From Pseudonocardia sulfidoxydans NBRC 16205 (GTDB lineage: Bacteria; Actinomycetota; Actinomycetes; Mycobacteriales; Pseudonocardiaceae): a stretch of DNA of 49,396 nucleotides. The DNA is taken from contig NZ_BJVJ01000048.1 of the NCBI RefSeq assembly GCF_007989085.1, positions 1 to 49,396 of the forward strand. Reading direction: 5' to 3'. The notes under the pieces are model-generated. The model did no database searches and had not been told where the DNA came from. It saw nothing but the letters and a program-made list of their open reading frames with translations. Positions 43,043-49,396 of this stretch are shown here, piece by piece (the stretch's first letter is position 1; the number at the start of each line of letters is the position of its first letter). Made by a program: the position numbers and the translations under genes.

Positions 43043-45001
43043 TCACGCGGTCCTCCATTCCAGCGCGCAGGCGGTCGGGACCGACCACTGACCGGCCTCG
43101 CGGGCGGCGGCGAGCTCGGCCCGCCGGGCCTGCGTGGCCGCCTCGTCGATCGTCGTGTCGTCGGAGAAGACGACGCCGTAGGCCTTCTCGCTGTAGCCGC
43201 GGGTGTGCATCGCGTCGAGGACGTCGTCGAGCACGTCGGCGGTCGGCCGGGCGAGGGGGTCGCCCCAGCCGCCACCGCCGCCGATGATCACCCGGATCGC
43301 CTGGCCCGGCTTGAGCACGATGCCGGAGACCTTCGCGCTGGCGTACTTCGTGCCGAGGCCGAAGGTACCGCCGTCGGGCGTCGGGACGCCCTTGTCGTCG
43401 AACATCCCGAACAGCGGCTCGGCCGCGCGGAGGTCGAACACGTCCAGGCTCGCCGGGTCCTTCGCGTCGAAGTCCGGGATCAGCCAGCCGTAGAACGGCA
43501 TCCCGCGCCCGCCGCCCTTGGTGCCCGGCGTGCCGATCCGGGTGCGGTCGCCGGTCACGGTGATCGCGGTCTCCGACAGCGCGGTGATCGTGTAGACCGC
43601 GCCGTTGCCGCCACGGTGCTGCCCGGCGCCACCCGAGTCGGGCATGATCTCGTGCTGCACCACGACCAGCGGCGACTCCCGCTCGACGTGCTCCTGCACC
43701 GACGTGCGGCAGTTGCCGATCGCCAGTGTGCAGAACGTGAGGCCGTCGCCCTTCCAGGTCGCGCCCCAACCGCCCCCGGCGAGCGCGAACGACGCCCACG
43801 GGTTGCCGACGTGGCCGGGCCGGTCGTCGACACCACCGAGGGTGAGCATGCCCAGGGTGCCCGAGTCGCAGCCGATGGCCTTGTCCCCCATCGCCTTCCC
43901 CATCGCCTGCGCGACGAGGTTGACGATCCGGCCGCCGATGTCGACGTGGTTGGACACCGACGACGGCGGCAGCGAACACACCGCGCTGCCCGGGGGCAGG
44001 ATCGACTCGATCGGGCGCAGCGTGCCGCTGTTGACCGCCGAGGTCGGGTCGACGATGAACTTGATGCCCTCGATGCACCGGGTCGCTTCGCACCACGCGG
44101 TGCCGACGTTGCCCAGCGGCTGCCGGCCCGTCCCGGAGTAGTCGACCTCGATGGAGTCGCCGCGCTTCTTCAGCGTCATCACCAGCGGCACGGACTCGTC
44201 GGTGACGCCGTCCTCGTCGATGACGTCCTCGGCCGTGTAGTCCCCGTCGGGGATCTCGCGGATTCCGGCGCGCATCGCGGCCTCGGTCATCTCGATGCCG
44301 TAGACGGCACCCTTGTGGACGAGCTCGGGATCGTACTTGCCGATCAGCTCGCGCAGCCGGCGCTCACCGATGACCAGGCAGCCGTTGAGCGCGCGGACGT
44401 CGCCGAGCACGGAGGCGGGGACGCGCACGTTCTCCAGCAGGTAGTTGAACGCAGACTTGACCGGCCGGTCGTTGGCGTAGAGCAGCGTCGGCGGGAAGCG
44501 CAGCTGCTCCTCGAAGGCCGTCTGGACGCCGTTGGCGAAGCCGCCCGGGATCGGACCACCGAGGTCGACGACGTGCGAGGTGGAGTGCAGCACGAACTCC
44601 GCGCGCCCGTTGATCCGGACCGGCCGCAGGATGTTGATGTCCGCGCAGTGGATGGCACCCCGCCACGGGTCGTTGACGAGGATGACGTCGCCGTCGTCGA
44701 GGTGCTCCTCGTCCCATTCGTTCATCGTGAAGTTGCAGATGTGCTGGGAGGTGAAGGCGTGCTGCATGCAGCCCTCCCAGCTCGCGACCATCTCCCAGCC
44801 GTTCTCGGTGCGCATGTGGATCGCGGCGGTGCAGTCGTTGATGTCGCGGACGATCGGCGAGAACGCCGACCGCATCAGCGCCTGGTGCATGTCGCGGGCG
44901 ACCTCGATGAGGCCGTAGCGGATGGTCTCCAGGTCGATCAGGTGCTGCGCGTCGCCCTCGGCCACGTTTCGTGCACCGGCGGACTCGATCGTGCTGGTCA
45001 T
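43043..45001 (-). CDS. hydantoinase B / acetophenone carboxylase family subunit
   Basis: A 652-residue HyuB-type protein. The family is recognised by the N-terminal ARDMHQALMRSAFSPIVRDINDC, GDVILVNDPWRGAIHCAD, HSTSHVVDLGG, the DYSGTGRQPLGNV strand and the Gly-rich C-terminal part (MPDSGGAGQHRGGNG, GTPGTKGG, GGGGGWGDP). HyuB-like subunits of ketone carboxylases carry the site where the activated carboxyl group meets the substrate. Its ATG overlaps the HyuA stop (ATGA). A hydantoinase/oxoprolinase is the alternative, made less likely by the zinc-ribbon gene and by the thiolase and CoA ligase in the operon. Confidence 0.85.
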   Translation of the reverse strand: MTSTIESAGARNVAEGDAQHLIDLETIRYGLIEVARDMHQALMRSAFSPIVRDINDCTAAIHMRTENGWEMVASWEGCMQHAFTSQHICNFTMNEWDEEHLDDGDVILVNDPWRGAIHCADINILRPVRINGRAEFVLHSTSHVVDLGGPIPGGFANGVQTAFEEQLRFPPTLLYANDRPVKSAFNYLLENVRVPASVLGDVRALNGCLVIGERRLRELIGKYDPELVHKGAVYGIEMTEAAMRAGIREIPDGDYTAEDVIDEDGVTDESVPLVMTLKKRGDSIEVDYSGTGRQPLGNVGTAWCEATRCIEGIKFIVDPTSAVNSGTLRPIESILPPGSAVCSLPPSSVSNHVDIGGRIVNLVAQAMGKAMGDKAIGCDSGTLGMLTLGGVDDRPGHVGNPWASFALAGGGWGATWKGDGLTFCTLAIGNCRTSVQEHVERESPLVVVQHEIMPDSGGAGQHRGGNGAVYTITALSETAITVTGDRTRIGTPGTKGGGRGMPFYGWLIPDFDAKDPASLDVFDLRAAEPLFGMFDDKGVPTPDGGTFGLGTKYASAKVSGIVLKPGQAIRVIIGGGGGWGDPLARPTADVLDDVLDAMHTRGYSEKAYGVVFSDDTTIDEAATQARRAELAAAREAGQWSVPTACALEWRTA

Positions 45002-47085
45002 GCGCTGTGCCCGTCCTTTCCGTCGGTGACGATCCGGAGAATCCCGGCCGCGTCCTGCGTCGCCGTGGAGCCGGCCTGCACGACCGTGGTGGCGTAGTCC
45101 TCCACGATCAGGGCCGGGCCCGACACCCCCTCGCCGACCGGCAGCAGGTCCCGCTTGTAGACGGGGGCGCTGTCGTAGGTCACGCCCTCGAGGCGGACCG
45201 TGGTGCGCCGCAGGACGGGGTCGCCCTCGCCGGCGTGCGACACGTGCTTGGGCAGGGTGGCCCGTGGTGCCCGCCCCGTCACCTCCACGGTGGTGACGAC
45301 GATCGGGAGCTCTTCGGCGCTGAAGCCGTAGCGCTGCTGGTAGAAGTCGTGCACCATGCCGGTCATCTGCTTGATGCGGACGTCGTCGATCTCGCCCGGC
45401 GCGATGTCGAGCCGGTTGTCCCAGGTCTGGCCCGAGTACATGGCGTAGATCGCCCGCTCGAAGACGATGTCCTCCTTCGCCGCTCCCTGGGTGCCCAGGC
45501 TCGATGCGACCTGGTCCTCGAGCTCGGTGAACATCCCCTCCCAGTCGGTCCCGTTCCCGGTGGACAGCACGGTCATCGGTGAGCGGGCCGTCGTCACCCG
45601 CAGATCGCTGGTGAGCAGACCGAACGCCGAGAACTCACCCGGGGCCTGCGGGACGACGACCTTGTCGACCCCGAGCTCGCGGGCGACCTGGTGGGCGATC
45701 ATCGGGCCGGCCGAGCCGAACGCCAGCAGTCCGAAGTCACGCAGGTCGAGTCCGCGGTAGGTGGAGATCGACCGGATCGAGCCGGCGACGTCGGAGCAGG
45801 CCAGCCGGTAGGCGCCGTCGGCGAGCTCGTCGACCGACATCCCCAGTGGGTCGGCGACGGTCTTGAGCGCGGCGCGGGCCTTCTCGATGTCGAGGGTCAG
45901 CGCGCCGCCGGCGAACAGGTCGGGCTGCAGGATCCCGAGCACCACGCAGGCGTCGGTCAGCGTCGGGCGCTCCCCGCCACGACCGTAGGAGGCCGGCCCC
46001 GGTACCGAGCCCGCGGACTCCGGGCCGACGCGCAGGGTGCCGACCGAGTCGATGTGCACGATGCTGCCCGCACCCGACCCGACCGACCCGACGTCGACCA
46101 CCGGCATCGTCATCGTGAGGCCGAACTCGACCGCCCACGTGTCGGTCATCGGCGTCGCCGCCTCGCGGACCGCGGCGACGTCGGTACTGGTGCCACCCAT
46201 GTCCATGGTCAGCAGGTTGCGGTCACCCGAGGCCCGGGCCAGGTCGACCGAGCCCGCGACCCCGCCGACCGGCCCCGACACCAGCTGGAACACGGGCGCC
46301 TTGGAGGTTTCGGCGACCGAGCCGACGCCGCCGTTCATCGTCATCATCCACAGGGTGCCGCGGAAGCCCGCTGTGGACAGCGCGTCCTCCAGGCGGTCGA
46401 GGTAGGTCGTGACGATCGGTCCGACATAGGCGTCGAGCGCCACCGTGACGGTGCGTTCGTGCTCCTTGGTGACCGGATAGATCTGCGAGGTCTGGATGTA
46501 GACCCCGGGCAGTTCATCGCGAAGAATCTCTGCTGCCTGCTGCTCGTGACTCTGGTTGAGGTAGGAGTTCAGGAAGCAGATGGCCACCGATTCGATACCG
46601 GCGTCGCGGATCCGGGCGGCCACGTCACGGACCTGGTCCTTGTCCAGGGCAACGACCTCGGTCCCGTCCCATCCGATTCGTTCGCGGATGCCGAAACGGT
46701 GCCGTCGCCGGGCGACGGGGCGCTCCTGGTGGGGGCGCAGCCAGGTCGGGTCGTAGAAGTGCGGACCGAACTCGCGGTCCATCCGGCCGATGTCGAGAAG
46801 GTCGCGGTGCCCCTCGGTCGCCAGCAGGGCGACCGAAGCACCCTGTCGGCTCAGCACCGCGTTGATGCCCGACGTGTGGCCGTGGACGATCTCGGCGATC
46901 TCGTCGAGGGGGATCCCCAGCCCGCCCAGAGCCGCCAGCACGCCGTCCTGCAGCTGGCCGCGAGTGGTGAGGACCTTGTGATCGCGCGTTTCGCCGGTAT
47001 CGCGGTGCATGGCGATGACGTCGGTGAACGTTCCACCGACGTCGACGCCGACCCACCACGGCAGCGTGGCGTCAGAATTCGCCAC
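44998..47085 (-). CDS. hydantoinase A / acetophenone carboxylase family ATPase subunit
   Basis: A 695-residue HyuA-type subunit of the actin-like ATPase superfamily. The N-terminal phosphate-binding loop is GVDVGGTFTDVIA (13-25), a second DMGGTSTDVA lies near 300, with VHGHTSGINAVLSRQG and LVSGPVGGVAGS between; the C-terminal part has the beta-rich domain of the family. It would bind ATP and phosphorylate substrate or bicarbonate. GTG 47085 has AAAGGAG 5 nt upstream. It is the first gene of the long minus-strand operon, behind the promoter at 47380-47408. Together with HyuB and the zinc-ribbon protein it probably forms a ketone carboxylase. Confidence 0.88.
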   Translation of the reverse strand: MANSDATLPWWVGVDVGGTFTDVIAMHRDTGETRDHKVLTTRGQLQDGVLAALGGLGIPLDEIAEIVHGHTSGINAVLSRQGASVALLATEGHRDLLDIGRMDREFGPHFYDPTWLRPHQERPVARRRHRFGIRERIGWDGTEVVALDKDQVRDVAARIRDAGIESVAICFLNSYLNQSHEQQAAEILRDELPGVYIQTSQIYPVTKEHERTVTVALDAYVGPIVTTYLDRLEDALSTAGFRGTLWMMTMNGGVGSVAETSKAPVFQLVSGPVGGVAGSVDLARASGDRNLLTMDMGGTSTDVAAVREAATPMTDTWAVEFGLTMTMPVVDVGSVGSGAGSIVHIDSVGTLRVGPESAGSVPGPASYGRGGERPTLTDACVVLGILQPDLFAGGALTLDIEKARAALKTVADPLGMSVDELADGAYRLACSDVAGSIRSISTYRGLDLRDFGLLAFGSAGPMIAHQVARELGVDKVVVPQAPGEFSAFGLLTSDLRVTTARSPMTVLSTGNGTDWEGMFTELEDQVASSLGTQGAAKEDIVFERAIYAMYSGQTWDNRLDIAPGEIDDVRIKQMTGMVHDFYQQRYGFSAEELPIVVTTVEVTGRAPRATLPKHVSHAGEGDPVLRRTTVRLEGVTYDSAPVYKRDLLPVGEGVSGPALIVEDYATTVVQAGSTATQDAAGILRIVTDGKDGHSA

Positions 47086-47636
47086 GAGAGCTCCTTTCGC
47101 TTAGCTATGACGAGCGACGTTGCTCGACACACGCCACCAGTCGCGTGCGACGCCGGCCGGAGGACCGGCCGAGCACCTGAGTGCCGTGAAGCCGAGTGAA
47201 GGCGCGTCCGCGTCGCGGACGTGCCCCACGGGCGCCTCGCTGAGGCCTACTGCTCGATCTGTTCGTGCCGGTATGCGCCCGACTACTGGCCTCGCCGAGA
47301 TGCCCACACATGGCCCGACCGCGTGTTCGTGCAGGTCAGGCCCGAGGAGCACACCGTCCTGGCTTGGCGCACGGTCGAGACTGTACGAGTATTGACCGAT
47401 CGGTACAACCCCCGATGCGGTGTCGCCGACAGGCCCGCCCGACGGGCGCCGGAGGGCAGGGAACTCGGGGGCCGAGGCCCGCCGAGCGGGAAGAGCGCTC
47501 CACTTCCGTAGTGCGGGCACCACCGGCTAGCGTGCGGGTCCGCGTGAGATTCCCGGTCCGACGAGCTCGGCTCCTGTCGGCCTGCTCCCCCGCCGGGAGC
47601 CCGATGCGCGTACCAATCAGGAAGGGCTCGATCTCG
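47086..47636. other. intergenic regulatory region between the carboxylase operon and the TetR gene
   Basis: About 550 nt without a convincing gene. Besides the promoter/operator at 47380-47408 it has two inverted repeats in the leader of the hyuA-type mRNA: CGAGCGACGTTGCTCG (47111-47126, palindromic at 14 of 16 positions) and CGGCCGG-AGGA-CCGGCCG (47154-47171). On the minus strand a TAGCTA at 47102-47107, with TGTCGA upstream, could be a second promoter close to the gene. Open frames here do not look like proteins I know. Confidence 0.5.
47380..47408 (-). promoter_or_regulatory. promoter of the carboxylase operon with embedded palindromic operator
   Basis: On the minus strand TTGTAC (47408-47403), a 17-nt spacer and TACAGT (47385-47380) form a near-consensus vegetative promoter. 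The perfect palindrome ACCGATCGGT (47395-47404) overlaps the -35 end and spacer, and TGTAC/GTACA arms (47382-47386, 47403-47407) flank it. Such sites are typical targets of TetR-family repressors, and the divergent gene encodes one. The opposite strand holds TTGGCG-17-GAGTAT, a weaker possible tetR promoter. Confidence 0.6.
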
Positions 47637-48281
47637 ATGGATTCGTCAGGCGACTCGTCTCGGGAGTCCACTCGGGAACGCATTCTGCGAAAGGCCGCCG
47701 AGCTTTTCGCGGAACGAGGCTTCCACGGCACCAGCGTCGCACGGATCGGAGAAGCTGCCGAGGTGCAGCGCGGTGCGCTGTACTATCACATCGGCTCGAA
47801 GGAAAACCTCCTCTACGACCTGTCGAAACGGCATGTCGAGGAGGCCCTGGTCCGGGGACGCGCCGTGGTGGCCAGCGACCTCCCGCCTGTCGAGAAAATG
47901 CGCCGACTCGCCTTCGAACACCTCAGCGCCGTCGCCGCGCGGCGGGCCGAGGTCACCGTTGTGATGCGGGAGATGCACGCGCTCACCGGCGACCGCGCCG
48001 AACGACTGCGCGCCCTTCGCGACGAGCACCAGTCACTTTTCAAGACGGTATTGCAGGAAGGCGTCGACCTGGGAGTCTTCCGAGAAGCCGACTCCGTGTC
48101 GGTCCTCGGCATTCTCGGCGCGCTGAACTGGACGTACGTATGGTTCGATCCCGCACGGGGCCTGGGGGTCGAGGCACTCGCGGAGCGGCTGACCGACATG
48201 ATCCTGCACGGGCAGCTGACCGCCGAGGCGGCGTCCACCGAGATCGACTCCGGCAAACCGGTCGAACGGGTTATTGCGTAG
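47637..48281 (+). CDS. TetR family transcriptional regulator
   Basis: A 214-residue TetR/AcrR protein. The N-terminal DNA-binding domain occupies residues 10-60 (RERILRKAAELFAERGFHGTSVARIGEAA ... GALYYHIGSKENLLYDL), followed by an all-helical ligand domain with LGILGALNWTYVWFDPARGLG, which resembles the KstR/FadR-like group that senses acyl-CoA. ATG 47637 has AGGAAGGG about 10 nt upstream; an earlier in-frame ATG at 47604 is possible. It is divergent from the carboxylase operon and is the likely repressor acting at ACCGATCGGT. An acyl-CoA or the ketone itself may be the inducer. Confidence 0.9.
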   Translation: MDSSGDSSRESTRERILRKAAELFAERGFHGTSVARIGEAAEVQRGALYYHIGSKENLLYDLSKRHVEEALVRGRAVVASDLPPVEKMRRLAFEHLSAVAARRAEVTVVMREMHALTGDRAERLRALRDEHQSLFKTVLQEGVDLGVFREADSVSVLGILGALNWTYVWFDPARGLGVEALAERLTDMILHGQLTAEAASTEIDSGKPVERVIA

Positions 48282-48643
48282 CTCGGCTGCCGCGGGCCAC
48301 GTCACGCCGACGGGCCGCGAAACAAAGTCGCCGCAGCCATTGTGGGCCGGCTCGGATACGGTCGGTCACGCGCGGAGAACCGTCACCGTTCGGCCCCGTC
48401 CGCGCCCGGGCGCAAACGTTGTCCCGAGAACGGGACACTGTGCGTTCACGCTCCGAGAACAGTCGCCTCGATAGTCCGACAACGCGACAGCGCATCACCT
48501 TCTGACGCCGCTAGCGTCTTTCCGACAGCAACTCATCGACTCGGGAGACCGTCGCAGCTGGCTGCATCACGTCGACGTGTGCCGACCGGGGAAGGTCGGA
48601 ATGTCCCGGATGCGCTTCGACGCGACCCGACCAAGGAGCCAAC
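48282..48643. other. intergenic region upstream of the acetate-permease family gene
   Basis: About 360 nt with no recognisable gene. It holds the palindrome at 48420-48437 and three copies of GAGAAC (48375-48380, 48426-48431 area, and 48454-48459 area). Base composition is slightly less GC-rich than the genes. No clear -35/-10 pair stands out. The region probably carries the promoter and activator sites of the permease gene. Confidence 0.5.
48420..48437. promoter_or_regulatory. 18-bp palindrome upstream of the acetate-permease gene
   Basis: TGTCCCGAGAACGGGACA: perfect 7-bp arms around AGAA. It lies 206 nt before the permease start, too far to be a repressor site near the start, but a normal distance for an activator site or for a promoter with a long leader. 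It could also be the terminator of tetR, 140 nt upstream. Confidence 0.45.
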
Positions 48644-49297
48644 ATGTCCGTCGATCCTGAGGCACAGCCGCACACCGCCGAGCCGGCCGCGTCCGCGCCC
48701 GCAACACCTACGGGCAATCCAGCGCTCGTCGCGCTGCCGACGTTCCTCGTCGGCGGTGTCTCCCTCGGCCTCTGGTTGTTCGGCTTCCTGCCCCGTGACC
48801 TGCCAGGCGGGCTCGTCGCCGCCGTGTTCTTCGTGAACGGGATCGGGGTCTGGGTCGGGTCCCTGTGGGCGGCCCGCCTCGGCCAGAGCGCCGTCGCGAG
48901 CATCTTCGCGATCTTCGGCGCGTTCTGGATGAGCTTCGGGGTCCTCGTCTTCGGCCTCGTCAACAATCTGTTCGGCGTCTCGTCCGACACCGCCGTCGCG
49001 GCGACCCAGGTCCAGTCGATCCAGGCGACGTTCCTGATCGCCTGGCTGGTCGTGTTCGTGACCCTGACCCTCGCAACACTGCGCCTGCCGCTGGCCTTCA
49101 CGCTGCTGTTCGTTCTCGTCGACGCAGCTGTCGCGCTCGTCCTCGGCGGCGTACTCGGTGGCTCGACCACGCTTCTCACCTGGGGTGGAGTCGCTGTCTT
49201 CGCGTTCTGCATCGTCGGCATCTATCTCTACTTCGACGGGATGGACGGCGAGCTCGGCGGCTCGCCCCGGCCGCTGGGGCGCCCGGTCCGACGGTGA
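48644..49297 (+). CDS. GPR1/FUN34/YaaH (SatP-type) acetate/short-chain acid transporter
   Basis: A 217-residue membrane protein with six predicted transmembrane helices after a 25-residue Ala/Pro-rich head. The family signature region is GNPALVALPTF (for the usual NPAPLGL), followed by GLWLFGFLP, FFVNGIGVWVGSLWAARLG and GAFWMSFGV. Members move acetate, succinate or related anions. AAGGAG lies 5 nt before ATG 48644. Next to a pathway that would end in acetyl-CoA, it may import or release acetate or a small organic acid. It is followed by a tiny coupled open frame and a probable alcohol dehydrogenase gene, suggesting an operon. Confidence 0.88.
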   Translation: MSVDPEAQPHTAEPAASAPATPTGNPALVALPTFLVGGVSLGLWLFGFLPRDLPGGLVAAVFFVNGIGVWVGSLWAARLGQSAVASIFAIFGAFWMSFGVLVFGLVNNLFGVSSDTAVAATQVQSIQATFLIAWLVVFVTLTLATLRLPLAFTLLFVLVDAAVALVLGGVLGGSTTLLTWGGVAVFAFCIVGIYLYFDGMDGELGGSPRPLGRPVRR

Positions 49298-49356
49298 CAG
49301 CAGCGTCCGACGGGTCCGGCGGCGCGCCCGCCGGCAACCCGGCCCCTGATCAGTAA
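49294..49356 (+). CDS. possible 20-residue peptide coupled to the permease gene
   Basis: GTG 49294 overlaps the permease TGA (GTGA) and opens a 20-codon frame ending with TAA at 49356. The product is rich in Gly, Ala and Pro and ends in GNPAPDQ, recalling the NPAP motif that permeases of this family carry near their N-terminus. No ribosome binding site of its own is seen. It may be a real coupled peptide, a leader, or chance; I lean to chance or a leader. Confidence 0.2.
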   Translation: MTAASDGSGGAPAGNPAPDQ

Positions 49357-49371
49357 CAGGAAGGAAGAAGA

Positions 49372-49396
49372 ATGCCTCAGACCATGAAGGCGTTGG
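49372..49396 (+). CDS. start of a probable zinc-type alcohol dehydrogenase (3' part outside window)
   Basis: ATG 49372 follows AGGAAGGAAG and encodes MPQTMKAL before the window ends. N-termini of this form are common in medium-chain zinc alcohol dehydrogenases. Only eight residues are visible, so the call is tentative. If right, it would be in keeping with a neighbouring secondary-alcohol/ketone pathway. Confidence 0.35.

Noticed and set aside
44998..47085. 5-oxoprolinase or N-methylhydantoinase as the function of HyuA/HyuB
   Set aside because: Possible by family, but the zinc-ribbon gene plus SDR, thiolase and CoA ligase in one operon fit a ketone carboxylase better. Kept as an alternative in the feature text.

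Overview
The window is very GC-rich and densely packed. It has many GTG starts, ATGA/GTGA gene overlaps, several genes whose -10 box sits directly in front of the start codon (leaderless mRNA), and few long gaps. This fits an actinomycete; the mix of aromatic, glucuronide and ketone catabolism suggests a Pseudonocardia-like soil genus. That placement is inference: no rRNA or other marker gene is present. I see no tRNA, rRNA, CRISPR array, insertion sequence or phage gene.

Layout. (1) 1-10.5 kb: a MarR regulator (cut by the left edge) and a class II aldolase gene converge on a hairpin. A divergent promoter then starts a long plus-strand operon: gentisate 1,2-dioxygenase, FAD aromatic hydroxylase, fumarylpyruvate-hydrolase-type enzyme, NTF2-like protein, a LigM-like tetrahydrofolate (THF)-dependent aromatic O-demethylase, then PurU, FolD, MetF and FolP. 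It reads as methoxybenzoate catabolism: the methyl group goes to THF and is oxidised or recycled, and the ring goes through gentisate. (2) 10.6-12.8 kb: a DODA-type extradiol dioxygenase and an M20 amidohydrolase. (3) 12.8-22.1 kb: a glucuronide locus around a LacI regulator, with transporter UidB, beta-glucuronidase, glucuronate isomerase UxaC, fructuronate reductase UxuB, a LarA-type nickel racemase/epimerase and gluconokinase. No mannonate dehydratase or KDG kinase is present. LarA homologues include D-gluconate 2-epimerases, and mannonate and gluconate are C2 epimers, so the set makes a complete route: glucuronide, glucuronate, fructuronate, mannonate, gluconate, 6-phosphogluconate. Tandem GGCAA repeats precede three of its transcription units.

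(4) 22.2-28.0 kb: a small Rossmann protein, then a minus-strand molybdenum hydroxylase operon of PaoABC type, translationally coupled to a membrane protein with a C-terminal SnoaL-like domain. (5) 28.2-34.4 kb: a 1665-residue hybrid Ser/Thr-kinase/AAA/GAF/histidine kinase, a receiver-only response regulator and a NarL-type regulator. (6) 34.4-37.5 kb: a minus-strand operon of alpha/beta hydrolase, HD-domain protein and catalase.

(7) 37.7-47.4 kb: a roughly 9.7 kb minus-strand operon with a recognisable promoter/operator at its head and a 15-bp-stem terminator at its end: HyuA-like and HyuB-like carboxylase subunits, a small zinc-ribbon protein, an SDR dehydrogenase, thiolase, acyl-CoA synthetase and acyl-CoA dehydrogenase. 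This matches the logic of acetophenone/acetone carboxylase pathways: secondary alcohol to ketone, ATP-dependent carboxylation to a 3-oxoacid, CoA activation, thiolysis. A divergent TetR gene is the likely regulator. (8) 48.3-49.4 kb: an acetate-permease family protein behind a strong palindrome, and the first codons of a probable alcohol dehydrogenase cut by the right edge.
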